The translations under genes were made by a program, and so were the position numbers. This document shows, one piece after another, positions 6,416 to 14,723 of a stretch of DNA of 22,429 nucleotides; positions within the stretch are counted from its first letter, which is position 1, and each line of letters opens with the position of its first letter. The notes below the pieces were generated by a model. The model ran no database searches and was not told where the DNA came from. It was given only the letters and a program-made list of their open reading frames with translations. Source of the stretch: Acidobacteria bacterium UBA2999 (GTDB lineage Bacteria; Acidobacteriota; Vicinamibacteria; Vicinamibacterales; UBA2999); the NCBI GenBank assembly GCA_002346475.1, contig DDZV01000060.1:12459-34887 (forward strand), read 5' to 3'.

Positions 6416-9400
6416 TTAAAATGCGTAGCGGATGCCGAACTGCATTTCACGTGCATTTCCGGCACTAAAGATTCGACCAAAATTTGGTGTGCCAAAGATT
6501 CGATTAGGTAGTAAGAAATTAGCATTGTTGAACAGATTGAAAATTTCCCAGCGAAATTCAAGCTGTGATTCGTTTGGCAGTCTCCATGTTTTTGCGATAG
6601 CAAGATCAAGATTAGCGTAGCCTGGTCCCAGAACGCTGTTGCGGGGTGCGTTACCAAAAGTATAAGCATCAGGAAGGGTGAACGCCGTTGTATCAAACCA
6701 TTGGTTGGCGGTTCGCTGGCTTCTGGGTAATTTCGGGTCTTGAACTTGGTTAGGCCGTTGAGAAGGGCCAGCACCAATATTTGCTCGGTCAGTTCCGAGG
6801 TTTATGGTAAAGGGTGAGCCCGACTGCATCGTGAGGATGCCATTAATACGCCACCCGCCAAGTACGGCTTCTGACATTCCACCCGTGCCTTGAAAGAATG
6901 GTAATTGGTAGACGCCACTTAGTACGAACTGGTGTCGGTGGTCGAAGCTTGAGTGAGCCCACTCTCCAGTATCGGAAAAAATATTCCGTACGTTTTGGGG
7001 GACATTAGATTCTGCTGCGGTTGCGCCTGGACTTGAAGCGTCATCTTTTGAAGTTGATAGCGTATAGCTGACGTTAAACGCGTAGTTATCACGAAACCGC
7101 CGTTCGGCTTTAAATGTGACGGCGTGATAAATCGACTTGCCGTCAAATCGGATTGCACGAATCGCACTGAGTTGTGGAATTGGTCTTCTAGACTGAATAG
7201 ACCCAGGACCAGGTAATGGCACATTTCGATATGTGGAGTTGTCAGCACCAATTGTGTAGGTTCCCATGTACGATGCTTCTACCATCGTTTCAGGGAACAG
7301 TTCGTACTGCAGACTTCCACTCCATGTTTGGCTGTACTCCACGTTGTACTCGTAGTCCATGATGTTTCCGCCGATGGTGCCAGTTGCGTTATTAGTCAGG
7401 ATATCTCTTGTATGCAGTGTTGGCACAAGGACATCACTTGGGATATCGACCTGTTTCTGGAAGAAGAATGGCAAGTTCCTTGCAAAGGCAGTTTGGACAC
7501 TGTACGCCCATTGATTAAGGAAAATACCGTAGCCTCCACGAATAACAGCTCTCGAATTATCGAGACTAAGTGCAAAACCAACACGTGGTGCAAGTCGAAC
7601 AGCGCTAGGATCAAGTAACCCCCGTCCCCAATCTGCTTCTGCTGACGTAACAGTTGGAATCGGTATTAATGGAAGCAGGGCTTGTGCTGAGGGGTGTATA
7701 TTGCCACTTGCATTACTAGCTATAACAAAGCGACCACCTGGTGCTGATAAGTCAATGGATGACAATCGGTTGTTCACGTCATACATGTGCTGGTTGTATT
7801 CGTAACGAAGGCCTACGTTAACTGTCAGGTTGTCTCTCATACGCCAATCGTCTTGTGCGTACAGATGGAACCAGTTAGTCCGGCCGTCCTCGTCTCCACG
7901 ACCGATGCCAGATACCGCAGATGTCGGATACCCTAGAAGAAAATCAGCGAAGGCATTTCCTGAAAATTGTCCGGTGTACGTAAATGCACCGCGAGCATTG
8001 TCTGGCTGTTCTGGTCTTAAACGAACCCGAAAATAGTACGCACCGAATTTAAAACGATGGTTTCCTTTATCAATTGTAAAGTTGTTAAATAACTCAAAAT
8101 GCTGATTTTTCCTGAAAACAAATGAAGTTGGATCACCCATGGGACTATAAAGCCCTCCTGTGGAGATCTGTGGAAATCCAACATCTCTTGTATCACTAGT
8201 GACGCCAAGCAGGTTGACCTGACTGGCAAAATCAACACCACGATTTAGACTTGTTTGGCCGCCATCAATGCGTGTCCATCCAAATCGAAACTCGTTCAAT
8301 AGTGATGTGCCAAAAACATGCGTATGGCTGGCAGAAATGTTTCGTGTTTTTGTTGTAAGTGTTCTCCCAAAACCAGGTACAAGCGTTTCTTGTAGAGTGC
8401 TGCTTCCGAACGGTTGAGTCTCATCTGCATCAAAAGTGCTGAACCGTACGAATAGTTGATCGGCATCAGAGAGCCGATGATCTATTCGGACACTGAATTG
8501 ATCGATCTGTCGTGTCAGTTGCTGGATAGAGGTTAGATTTTGAAATTGAGCGCTGGAGTTTGCTCGTGGTACTTGGTTAAGGAATGTAGTTGCAACAGGG
8601 TCTAAACGGTCTGAGGGGATCTGATTGTTTGGGAATGGTGAACAAGCACCCGTTGCGGGATTTCTCGTGAGCGGATCGCAAACTTGACCAGCGAAGGCTG
8701 AGAAATTACCACTACGTACAGCATTTGAAGGCACAGAGAATGTTTTAGTTAGCGAACGATTTAAGCGCGTCCCTTCATAACTGATAAAGAAAAAGCTTCG
8801 GTCCTTAACAAGCGCGCCACCTATTGTTCCACCAAATTGATTTTGTCGAAGTGGCGGCATTGGTTCACCCTTAGGGTGAAAATAGTTTGGGGAGTCAAAA
8901 ATATCATTGCGATGGAATTCGAATACGCTGCCGTGCAGGACATTTCCCCCAGCCTTTGTTGCGACGTTGATTAGTGCTGATGCTTTGCCTCCGAATTCAG
9001 CGGGGTACATTGATTTCTGAATTTTAAATTCCTGAATTGAATCAACCGAAGGGTTAATCACGAGGTTATTAAAGAGCTGGTCTGTAACTGTTGCACCGTC
9101 AAGCAGATAAATATTATGACCCGCACGTTGGCCTCCAACGTTTGGCAAGGGTCCTGCTTGCTGCAGTGATCCTCCACGTGTTCCTCCTGGAGGAATTACA
9201 ACCGCATCACTAAGTTGCGCTAATGCAAGGAAGTTTCTTCCATTGAGAGGAATTTGAACTACCTCTCGGTTCTCAATGACATCGCTAATTTCGGCAGTAG
9301 TTGTTTGCAATAACGGTGTGCTGGCAGAGACAATGATTTCTTCAGAGACCCCTTCTAGGGACAAAGTAAAAGTCAGTTCTAAGGTACGACCAATCTCTAA

Positions 9401-9682
9401 GTCGATACCTTGTTGCGTCTGTACTGCGAAGCCAGGCATAGTGACCGTGATATTCCATGTTCCTGTTCGTAGTGCTGGCAGGAAATAACGTCCTTGACTA
9501 TCCGAGATACGTTCAAGGAGTGTTCCGCTTTCTGGATGGATAGCAATAACTGTTGCGCCAGGCAAGACCCCGCCAGAGCTATCCTCAACTACGCCAGAAA
9601 TTTCTCCTGTATTCATTTGAGCGAAGGCAGGGCTAGTGCTTAGGAGTAGTGCTGATAGAATTGCAATTATAGTTTTATACAT
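6416..9682 (-). CDS. Oar-like TonB-dependent receptor with carboxypeptidase-regulatory domain
   Basis: A 1088-residue outer-membrane receptor. Residues 1-21 are a signal peptide (ending PAFAQ). Residues about 24-110 are a carboxypeptidase-regulatory-like beta-sandwich (GEISGVVEDSSGGVLPGATV, SDSQGRYFLPAL). Residues about 120-240 are the plug (IPLNGRNFLALAQL, NIYLLDGATV). The remainder is a beta-barrel that ends in an aromatic residue (IRYAF), the usual outer-membrane insertion signal. Proteins of this Oar-like class are numerous in Acidobacteriota; they are thought to import large or complex substrates energised by TonB-ExbBD, but the ligand cannot be read from sequence. No TonB or partner lipoprotein is nearby. 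It has its own promoter downstream of the E1 gene, and is followed by a small CxxC gene on the same strand. The leader before ATG is A-rich with no Shine-Dalgarno. Confidence 0.93.
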   Translation of the reverse strand: MYKTIIAILSALLLSTSPAFAQMNTGEISGVVEDSSGGVLPGATVIAIHPESGTLLERISDSQGRYFLPALRTGTWNITVTMPGFAVQTQQGIDLEIGRTLELTFTLSLEGVSEEIIVSASTPLLQTTTAEISDVIENREVVQIPLNGRNFLALAQLSDAVVIPPGGTRGGSLQQAGPLPNVGGQRAGHNIYLLDGATVTDQLFNNLVINPSVDSIQEFKIQKSMYPAEFGGKASALINVATKAGGNVLHGSVFEFHRNDIFDSPNYFHPKGEPMPPLRQNQFGGTIGGALVKDRSFFFISYEGTRLNRSLTKTFSVPSNAVRSGNFSAFAGQVCDPLTRNPATGACSPFPNNQIPSDRLDPVATTFLNQVPRANSSAQFQNLTSIQQLTRQIDQFSVRIDHRLSDADQLFVRFSTFDADETQPFGSSTLQETLVPGFGRTLTTKTRNISASHTHVFGTSLLNEFRFGWTRIDGGQTSLNRGVDFASQVNLLGVTSDTRDVGFPQISTGGLYSPMGDPTSFVFRKNQHFELFNNFTIDKGNHRFKFGAYYFRVRLRPEQPDNARGAFTYTGQFSGNAFADFLLGYPTSAVSGIGRGDEDGRTNWFHLYAQDDWRMRDNLTVNVGLRYEYNQHMYDVNNRLSSIDLSAPGGRFVIASNASGNIHPSAQALLPLIPIPTVTSAEADWGRGLLDPSAVRLAPRVGFALSLDNSRAVIRGGYGIFLNQWAYSVQTAFARNLPFFFQKQVDIPSDVLVPTLHTRDILTNNATGTIGGNIMDYEYNVEYSQTWSGSLQYELFPETMVEASYMGTYTIGADNSTYRNVPLPGPGSIQSRRPIPQLSAIRAIRFDGKSIYHAVTFKAERRFRDNYAFNVSYTLSTSKDDASSPGATAAESNVPQNVRNIFSDTGEWAHSSFDHRHQFVLSGVYQLPFFQGTGGMSEAVLGGWRINGILTMQSGSPFTINLGTDRANIGAGPSQRPNQVQDPKLPRSQRTANQWFDTTAFTLPDAYTFGNAPRNSVLGPGYANLDLAIAKTWRLPNESQLEFRWEIFNLFNNANFLLPNRIFGTPNFGRIFSAGNAREMQFGIRYAF

Positions 9683-9714
9683 TTTTTTTAAAGTCTAAGC
9701 AGAAGTAATTAAAA

Positions 9715-9744
9715 ATTCTAACTTCTTGAAAACAGTCTAGTCAA
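9715..9744 (-). promoter_or_regulatory. Sigma-70-type promoter for the TonB-dependent receptor
   Basis: On the minus strand TTGACT (9744-9739), an 18-bp spacer and TAGAAT (9720-9715) match the -35 and -10 consensus at five of six positions each. The predicted start is near 9708, about 25 nt before the ATG. It lies in the 78-bp gap after the E1 stop, so the receptor is probably independent of the E1 gene. Confidence 0.55.
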
Positions 9745-9760
9745 CAGATCTCGATCATTC

Positions 9761-11947
9761 TTACCGATTGAGAATTTTTGTTCCTGTTGCAATAATCTTT
9801 TCAACGGTCGGCAGGTGTGCAGTTTCTAGGGCTGGGGCGAAGGGGACAGGGGTATTTGCGGCGGCGACAAGTTCAACTGGCGCATCAAGGTAATCAAAAC
9901 AAGTCCGAATAATCTCTGTCACTATCACCATCCCAAAGCTGCCCGTGCGAGGGGCTTCACATGTTACAAGGGCTCGGGATGTGTTTTTTACTGAAGCTGC
10001 TATGGTTTCTATATCAAGTGGAAGCAAGGTCCTAAGATCGATCACTTCAACAGAAGCATCTGTTTTTTTCTCAAGTTCATGTGCTGCTTCAATGGCCCGC
10101 AGAACCTGGGAACCATAGGAAATGATTGTTAGGTCTTTCCCAGTTTTAATAACACGGGCTTTGCCAATTGGAACTATGTAGTCATCCTCTGGAATTGGCA
10201 GATTAAGTTCCGCAGGCAGTCGCTCCGGCTTGATGCGATAGTAGTTTTTATACTCGAAGTAAAGTACCGGGTTGTCTTCTCGAACAGCAGCTTTGAGTAA
10301 CCCTTTAGCATCGAAAGCTGTGATGGGAGCTACAATTTTCAATCCTGGTGTTGAAGCAAACCATGATTCGGGATTCACCGAATGGTACATGGAAGTGCTA
10401 GTTGCCCAACCGGCAGGAAATCTAAAGACGACCGGGAGTGGTCCCATATCACGAGAATTTTGAGTGGCTGCATAGTTCACAATCATTTTGAAGGCTTCGG
10501 ATGAGAAGTCAGCATATTGGAATTCAACGATTGGACGAAGCCCCGTATGTGCTGAGCCAAGAGCGAGACCGCAAAAACCAGCTTCGGCAATAGGCGAGTC
10601 AATAATTCGTCGCTGTTCACAGGGCAGTGTTTTGTCTTTCCATATTTGATCCCAGTCAAGCTTGTCGTAACGCTTCGAAAATCCATCAGTAATTTTAAAG
10701 GCTCCATTGGAGACTCCAATATCTTCTCCAATCATGTAGGTGTTTGGGTCGCGATCAAGTTCTTCTTGCAAGGCGTCTCGAATTGCTTGGTGGTAAGTGA
10801 GATAAGTGCCTTCAGCGGGTGGTTGAGTTCGCTCTTGAGAATTTGCAGTCGACACTGCGAATACTTTTGCCTCAATATCGCTATTGTCTGGCCCGGGGCT
10901 TTTTTCAGCAGTGAGAGATGCCTCTCTAATTTCTTGAACGATACGTGTATCCAACTCTTTGAGTTCATCAGCAGATACGATACGTTGTTGTAAGAGACGA
11001 TCACGGAAAGTAGTAATCGGGTCCTTCTCTTGCCAGGTGGCAAGTTGTTCTTCTGGCACATAGGTTTTGAAGGGGTCAGCCAGTGAATGTCCCTCCATCC
11101 GCATTGAAACGGTTTCAATAATGGTTACAGTGTTTGTGCCTCTGGCACGTTCAACTGCTTTGTTTACTGTGTCAAAGACGGTGACTACGTTGGTGCCATC
11201 AATCCAGTAACTTTCAACGTTTTGACCATAGCTAAGAGCACGCAATGCTAGAGTTGGTACTGCGTGTTCGAGTCGATTAGGCGTGCCGAAGGCCCATTGG
11301 TTATTCTCGATAACAAGTACAACGGGAAGTTTTAAAACAGCCGCAATGTTAAGGGCTTCGTGTACATCTCCCGTGCTCATGGTTCCGTCGCCCACGAAGG
11401 CGAGTGCTACATTGTTGTTGTTTTGGTATTTCTCTCCAAACGCACAGCCAGTAGCAATGGGAATTAATGTTCCTAAGTGGCTAATCAATCCAATGATACG
11501 TTTTGGCAGAAAGCCCATATGCAAGCTTCCGTCCCACCCACCAGACAGGCCTTCCATCCGACCGCAGGCTTGAGCAATCACACGTGATGTTGGTACCCCT
11601 CGTACGAGAAATGCACCTAAGTCACGAATAGCCAATGTTGCCCAATCATCACTTTTGAGTGCGCTAGTTGCACCTACGGCAGTTGCTTCGTTGCCCGTGC
11701 AGGGAAGATGTTTACCAAGAGCAATTCCCTTACGTGACATTTTTACAATTTCAATGTCAGCTGCACGAGTCAGACTCATGTAGTAATAGAACTCTAATAG
11801 TTGTTCTTTTGAAAAATCATCGAGAACCGGTGCAGGGTTCCACAGTAGTCCACTGGTCGAAATATGTAACGATTTTTGATCAAGGTCTCGCGTAACATCT
11901 ACCTGCTCAAGTTCTGTATAGATGTCTGACAAGGTACTGCTGATCAT
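9761..11947 (-). CDS. 2-oxoacid dehydrogenase E1, alpha and beta subunits fused (branched-chain type likely)
   Basis: A 728-residue single-chain E1 of a thiamine-diphosphate 2-oxoacid dehydrogenase complex. Residues about 1-350 are the alpha part: the ThDP/Mg site GDGTMSTGDVHEALN...ENN is at 186-216 and the phosphorylation-loop-like RMEGHS at about 283-288. After a charged linker, residues 380-728 are the beta part (TYLTYHQAIRDAL, MIGEDIGVSNGAF, VEFQYADF, CEAPRTGSFG). Related fused E1 proteins decarboxylate branched-chain 2-oxoacids; the substrate (branched-chain, pyruvate or acetoin) cannot be fixed by eye. E2 and E3 are not in the window, so they must be encoded elsewhere. ATG 11947 follows GGGGA by six bases; the open frame extends one codon to TTG 11950. 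Transcribed away from cysD. Confidence 0.93.
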   Translation of the reverse strand: MISSTLSDIYTELEQVDVTRDLDQKSLHISTSGLLWNPAPVLDDFSKEQLLEFYYYMSLTRAADIEIVKMSRKGIALGKHLPCTGNEATAVGATSALKSDDWATLAIRDLGAFLVRGVPTSRVIAQACGRMEGLSGGWDGSLHMGFLPKRIIGLISHLGTLIPIATGCAFGEKYQNNNNVALAFVGDGTMSTGDVHEALNIAAVLKLPVVLVIENNQWAFGTPNRLEHAVPTLALRALSYGQNVESYWIDGTNVVTVFDTVNKAVERARGTNTVTIIETVSMRMEGHSLADPFKTYVPEEQLATWQEKDPITTFRDRLLQQRIVSADELKELDTRIVQEIREASLTAEKSPGPDNSDIEAKVFAVSTANSQERTQPPAEGTYLTYHQAIRDALQEELDRDPNTYMIGEDIGVSNGAFKITDGFSKRYDKLDWDQIWKDKTLPCEQRRIIDSPIAEAGFCGLALGSAHTGLRPIVEFQYADFSSEAFKMIVNYAATQNSRDMGPLPVVFRFPAGWATSTSMYHSVNPESWFASTPGLKIVAPITAFDAKGLLKAAVREDNPVLYFEYKNYYRIKPERLPAELNLPIPEDDYIVPIGKARVIKTGKDLTIISYGSQVLRAIEAAHELEKKTDASVEVIDLRTLLPLDIETIAASVKNTSRALVTCEAPRTGSFGMVIVTEIIRTCFDYLDAPVELVAAANTPVPFAPALETAHLPTVEKIIATGTKILNR

Positions 11948-12149
11948 CAAGATTCCCCGTGAGAGTAGTTACCAAAAGTCCTGCTAAATAGAAAGTGAAA
12001 CTTATTTTATCATAACTGCAAGTCACATTATGGGTCTCTTCGAGATCTTTGAAACTCAGAGTCTTGAGCTCTTGAAGTTGGGTTTTAGGGGATCATAGGC
12101 GTGGAGGGTAGACAGTTTTAGGCTGGAAGTGCTACAGTTAGTGCAAGTT
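11948..12149. other. Divergent intergenic region between the E1 gene and the cysDN leader
   Basis: This 200-bp stretch must carry promoters for the E1 gene (minus) and the cysDN leader (plus). On the minus strand an AT-rich TATGATAAAAT lies about 60 nt upstream of ATG 11947 and could supply a -10, but I see no convincing -35. On the plus strand TAGACA (12109-12114), 18 bp, TACAGT (12133-12138) is the best pair, though it would leave almost no leader before 12150. A 22-codon frame at 12030 has no ribosome site and I do not call it. No known RNA gene is recognisable. Confidence 0.3.
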
Positions 12150-12245
12150 ATGGTGTATCTAGGTTGTCCGTGTAGCTGTTGTTGTTCTAAGACCCCTAAC
12201 GGTCTTCGCGCTAACGGTCTGCACCTAGGTGTCCAAAATACCTAA
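12150..12245 (+). CDS. Candidate Cys-codon leader peptide of cysDN
   Basis: A 31-codon frame (ATG 12150, TAA 12243) that reads GCPCSCCCS at residues 5-13. Five TGT codons (starting at 12165, 12171, 12177, 12180 and 12183) fall within seven codons. The peptide has no other obvious feature. It ends 29 bp before a strong intrinsic terminator, and cysD begins 80 bp after that, which is the classical layout of a leader-peptide attenuator in which ribosomes stall when charged tRNA-Cys is scarce. Initiation is the weak point: GGAAG (12125-12129) is 20 bases from the ATG but 11 from an in-frame GTG at 12141, which may be the real start. The Cys run lies in a GTT-repeat-like stretch, so a chance origin is possible; its position just before sulfate-assimilation genes is what makes it credible. 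Confidence 0.6.
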   Translation: MVYLGCPCSCCCSKTPNGLRANGLHLGVQNT

Positions 12246-12265
12246 ATAGCCTGCTTAACACAGGC
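12155..12265 (+). promoter_or_regulatory. Leader with mutually exclusive RNA pairings upstream of cysD
   Basis: Several pairings compete. GTATCTAGGT (12155-12164) can pair with ACCTAGGTGT (12223-12232) over ten positions, including three G-T pairs, enclosing the Cys codons. AGACC (12190-12194) can pair with GGTCT at 12201-12205 or with a second GGTCT at 12216-12220, both inside a ten-base direct repeat CTAACGGTCT. GACCCC (12191-12196) can instead pair with GGGGTC (12285-12290) in the 5' arm of the terminator. GCCTG/CAGGC (12249-12253/12261-12265) forms a small hairpin between the leader stop and the terminator. The pairings are seen in the sequence; the switching role is inferred. Confidence 0.45.
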
Positions 12266-12274
12266 GCACAGATT

Positions 12275-12311
12275 AAAAAGCCCGGGGGTCGTTACCCCCC
12301 GGGCTTTTTTT
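12275..12311 (+). terminator. Strong intrinsic terminator (probable attenuator) upstream of cysD
   Basis: GCCCGGGGG (12280-12288) pairs with CCCCCGGGC (12296-12304) across a TCGTTAC loop, flanked by AAAAA and followed by seven T. It is symmetric enough to work in either direction. There is no annotated gene immediately upstream on the plus strand other than the Cys-rich leader, and the E1 gene points the other way, so on the plus strand it can only stop leader transcripts before cysD. Confidence 0.88.
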
Positions 12312-12391
12312 CGATGGAACTACTCATGAGGACAGGGATTAGAAAGAGTAGCGTGAAAGAGCCTAACAATATTTGAGATTTGACTTTGACA

Positions 12392-13315
12392 ATGACTAGT
12401 ACAAAAAAAGAGTCGCTCAGGCTTAATCATTTACGACGGTTAGAGGCTGAGAGCATTCATATTCTTCGTGAGGTTGTTGCGGAATTTGAACGTCCAGTGA
12501 TGTTGTACTCAATTGGTAAGGACTCGTCTGTAATGCTACGGTTGGCTCAGAAGGCATTTTATCCAGGCAAGATTCCCTTTCCACTATTACACATTGATAC
12601 AACATACAAATTCAGAGAGATGATTGAATTTCGTGATCGTATACCTGAGCAAGTTGGAGTACGACTAATTGTTCATACAAATCAGGAAGCCATTGACGCT
12701 GGGACTCAACCTTTTGCTATAGGGACTCAGCGTTGCTGTGGATTACTTAAAACGAAATCACTCCTTGACGCGCTAAGCGGAGGAAACTTCGATGCGGCTT
12801 TTGGTGGTGCTAGACGAGACGAAGAGCGCTCTAGAGCAAAAGAAAGAATTTATTCTTTGCGTGACGAACAAGGCCAGTGGGATCCAAAAAATCAACGACC
12901 TGAGCTTTGGAGTTTGCTGAACAGTCGTATTGGACCTGGTGAGAGCATCAGAGTATTTCCTCTTTCAAATTGGACCGAGATTGACGTTTGGCAATACATT
13001 GAACTTGAAAATATTCCTGTTGTACCATTGTATTTTGCGAAGGAACGTGAAGTCATTGTACGTGGGGCATCTATTCTTACACTTGAGCAGCCCTTTGTAC
13101 CACGTCTCCCAGATGAGAAAACCCAGCTAGTTAAATGCCGCATGAGGTCGCTTGGCTGCTCTCCATGTACAGGTGCTGTTCGTTCTGATGCCGATACGGT
13201 ACAAAAAATCATTGATGAATTAATAGCTGCGCGCCATTCAGAACGTCAGTTAAGAGTTATTGATCACGATCAAGATGGTTCGATGGAGATCAAGAAGCGG
13301 GAAGGCTATTTTTAG
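12392..13315 (+). CDS. cysD: Sulfate adenylyltransferase subunit 2 CysD
   Basis: The catalytic subunit of ATP sulfurylase, which joins sulfate and ATP to give adenosine 5'-phosphosulfate; the reaction is driven by GTP hydrolysis in CysN. 307 residues from ATG 12392, close to the family's usual ~300. The PP-loop is SIGKDS (residues 40-45), followed by FPLLHIDTTYKFREM, GGARRDEERSRAKER, the WTEIDVWQYI motif, GCSPCTG, and the conserved C-terminal KKREGYF. The frame opens at TTG 12380, but ATG 12392 starts at the family's usual point. cysN follows 43 bp downstream on the same strand. The gene lies behind a terminator and a Cys-rich leader, so expression may depend on attenuation. No cysH, cysC, cysI or transporter is in the window. 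Confidence 0.96.
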   Translation: MTSTKKESLRLNHLRRLEAESIHILREVVAEFERPVMLYSIGKDSSVMLRLAQKAFYPGKIPFPLLHIDTTYKFREMIEFRDRIPEQVGVRLIVHTNQEAIDAGTQPFAIGTQRCCGLLKTKSLLDALSGGNFDAAFGGARRDEERSRAKERIYSLRDEQGQWDPKNQRPELWSLLNSRIGPGESIRVFPLSNWTEIDVWQYIELENIPVVPLYFAKEREVIVRGASILTLEQPFVPRLPDEKTQLVKCRMRSLGCSPCTGAVRSDADTVQKIIDELIAARHSERQLRVIDHDQDGSMEIKKREGYF

Positions 13316-13358
13316 AATGATTTGCCAATTTAGTAGCTTAAGGAAGAAGACCTAAATA

Positions 13359-14657
13359 GTGTCAGGCTTATTACGAATTTGTACAGCTGGGAGTGTCGAT
13401 GATGGTAAGAGTACCTTAATTGGTCGCCTCTTATATGATTCACAGGGCATTTATGAGGACCAAGTACATTCTGTCAAAGCAGCATCAAAAAATCGAACAG
13501 CTGGTCCTGTAGATTTTTCTTTATTCACTGATGGCCTTCGTGCTGAACGTGAGCAGGGTATAACAATTGATGTGGCGTACCGCTATTTTGCGACAGCACA
13601 TCGGAAGTTTATTTTGGCTGATACCCCTGGTCACCAACAGTACACACGTAATATGGCAACGGGAGCATCAACTGCTGATCTAGCGGTACTTCTTGTCGAT
13701 GCCAGGTATGGGCTTCTTGAACAGTCTCGACGCCATGCACAGATAGCACTGCTATTGGGAATTTCACATTATGTGGTGGCTGTCAACAAAATGGACCTTG
13801 TTGATTTTAGCCGTGAAATTTTTGATTCTATATCTAAGGATTTCAACGAGTTACTTCAGGGAAATAATGTACACACAATTCCGATAAGTGCTTTAAAGGG
13901 AGATAACGTTACAACTCACAGTGAGCGTACTCCTTGGTACGAGGGGCCAAGCTTGCTTACCTATCTTGAGACGATCGAGGTAGACGAAGATCTGACAACT
14001 AAGCCTTTTCGTTTTCCAATCCAGCTTGTTCTCCGGCCAAGTCACGACTTTCGTGGATATGCTGGAAAAATTGAGTCTGGCGTAATTCATCGTGGAGACA
14101 CAGTGACTCTGTGGCCAAGTGGAGCCACAACCACTGTAGTACAGATTGTTACATATGACGGTGAACTTGAAGAGGCGCATGCTCCTATGGCAGTGACTCT
14201 TGTACTCAGTGATGCGCTTGATATTAGTCGTGGAGATATGCTCAGCATAGGGACGGCTAATATGGGCAAGCGTTTTGATGCCAATGTTGTCTGGATGGAT
14301 GAGCGTCCGTCAGATCCAAAACGAATATATCTCCTCAAACACACAACTCAAACGGTACGTTCTGAGATTGATTGCACACTTTCATTGAATGACATCGGGC
14401 AAGCTACCGTATCGACATCACAGCCATTATTTTTTGATCAATATCGAGACAATCGTTCAACTGGCAGTTTTATTCTTATTGATCCTGCAACGAATTTTAC
14501 CGCTGGTGCTGGAATGATTAATGGTGTTCGACATGATGCTGATGTCATGGAAAGAGAAAACTTAGCTGCACAATTAGCGAAACTTGCACGTGAAGCAAAG
14601 TCAGATGCTGCTGCTGCTCAAGCTATGCGTGAGGCACTTGACAAGCTTCTATCCTAA
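13359..14657 (+). CDS. cysN: Sulfate adenylyltransferase subunit 1 CysN (GTPase)
   Basis: The GTPase subunit of ATP sulfurylase, 432 residues. The G1 P-loop is GSVDDGKS (11-18), the G2 threonine is in GITID, G3 is DTPGH (88-92), G4 is NKMD (143-146) and G5 SALKG follows; the C-terminal half holds the two beta-barrel domains of the EF-Tu class. There is no APS-kinase (CysC) domain after them, so this is not the CysNC fusion. GTG 13359 is the first possible start because TAA (13353-13355) lies just upstream in frame; AGGAAGA at 13341 is the likely ribosome site with slightly long spacing. It forms a two-gene unit with cysD. Confidence 0.95.
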   Translation: MSGLLRICTAGSVDDGKSTLIGRLLYDSQGIYEDQVHSVKAASKNRTAGPVDFSLFTDGLRAEREQGITIDVAYRYFATAHRKFILADTPGHQQYTRNMATGASTADLAVLLVDARYGLLEQSRRHAQIALLLGISHYVVAVNKMDLVDFSREIFDSISKDFNELLQGNNVHTIPISALKGDNVTTHSERTPWYEGPSLLTYLETIEVDEDLTTKPFRFPIQLVLRPSHDFRGYAGKIESGVIHRGDTVTLWPSGATTTVVQIVTYDGELEEAHAPMAVTLVLSDALDISRGDMLSIGTANMGKRFDANVVWMDERPSDPKRIYLLKHTTQTVRSEIDCTLSLNDIGQATVSTSQPLFFDQYRDNRSTGSFILIDPATNFTAGAGMINGVRHDADVMERENLAAQLAKLAREAKSDAAAAQAMREALDKLLS

Positions 14658-14702
14658 AATTATTTTTTACTAGACACCTTTTTTGTTGAAGCCAAGGAGC
14701 AT

Positions 14703-14723
14703 CACAGTCTTTACAAGGCTGTG
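14703..14723. terminator. Hairpin between convergent cysN and UPF0182 genes
   Basis: CACAGTC (14703-14709) pairs with GGCTGTG (14717-14723), one G-T pair, loop of seven. It abuts the UPF0182 stop codon at 14724 and lies about 45 bp after cysN. It lacks an immediate T tract in either direction, so it may be only a weak terminator or an mRNA-end stabiliser. Confidence 0.35.

Noticed and set aside
12030..12098. A 22-codon frame starting ATG 12030 upstream of the leader
   Set aside because: No ribosome site, no codon bias and no relation to sulfur metabolism; its Leu/Glu content looks random.
12100..12312. 6S RNA, SRP RNA, RNase P RNA, tmRNA or SAM riboswitch before cysD
   Set aside because: None of the conserved cores is present: no GGAAG...AGCAGC of SRP RNA, no RNase P GAGGAAAGTCC, no tmRNA tRNA-like ends, and no GGCAACC-type SAM-I core. 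The Cys-rich frame explains the region better.
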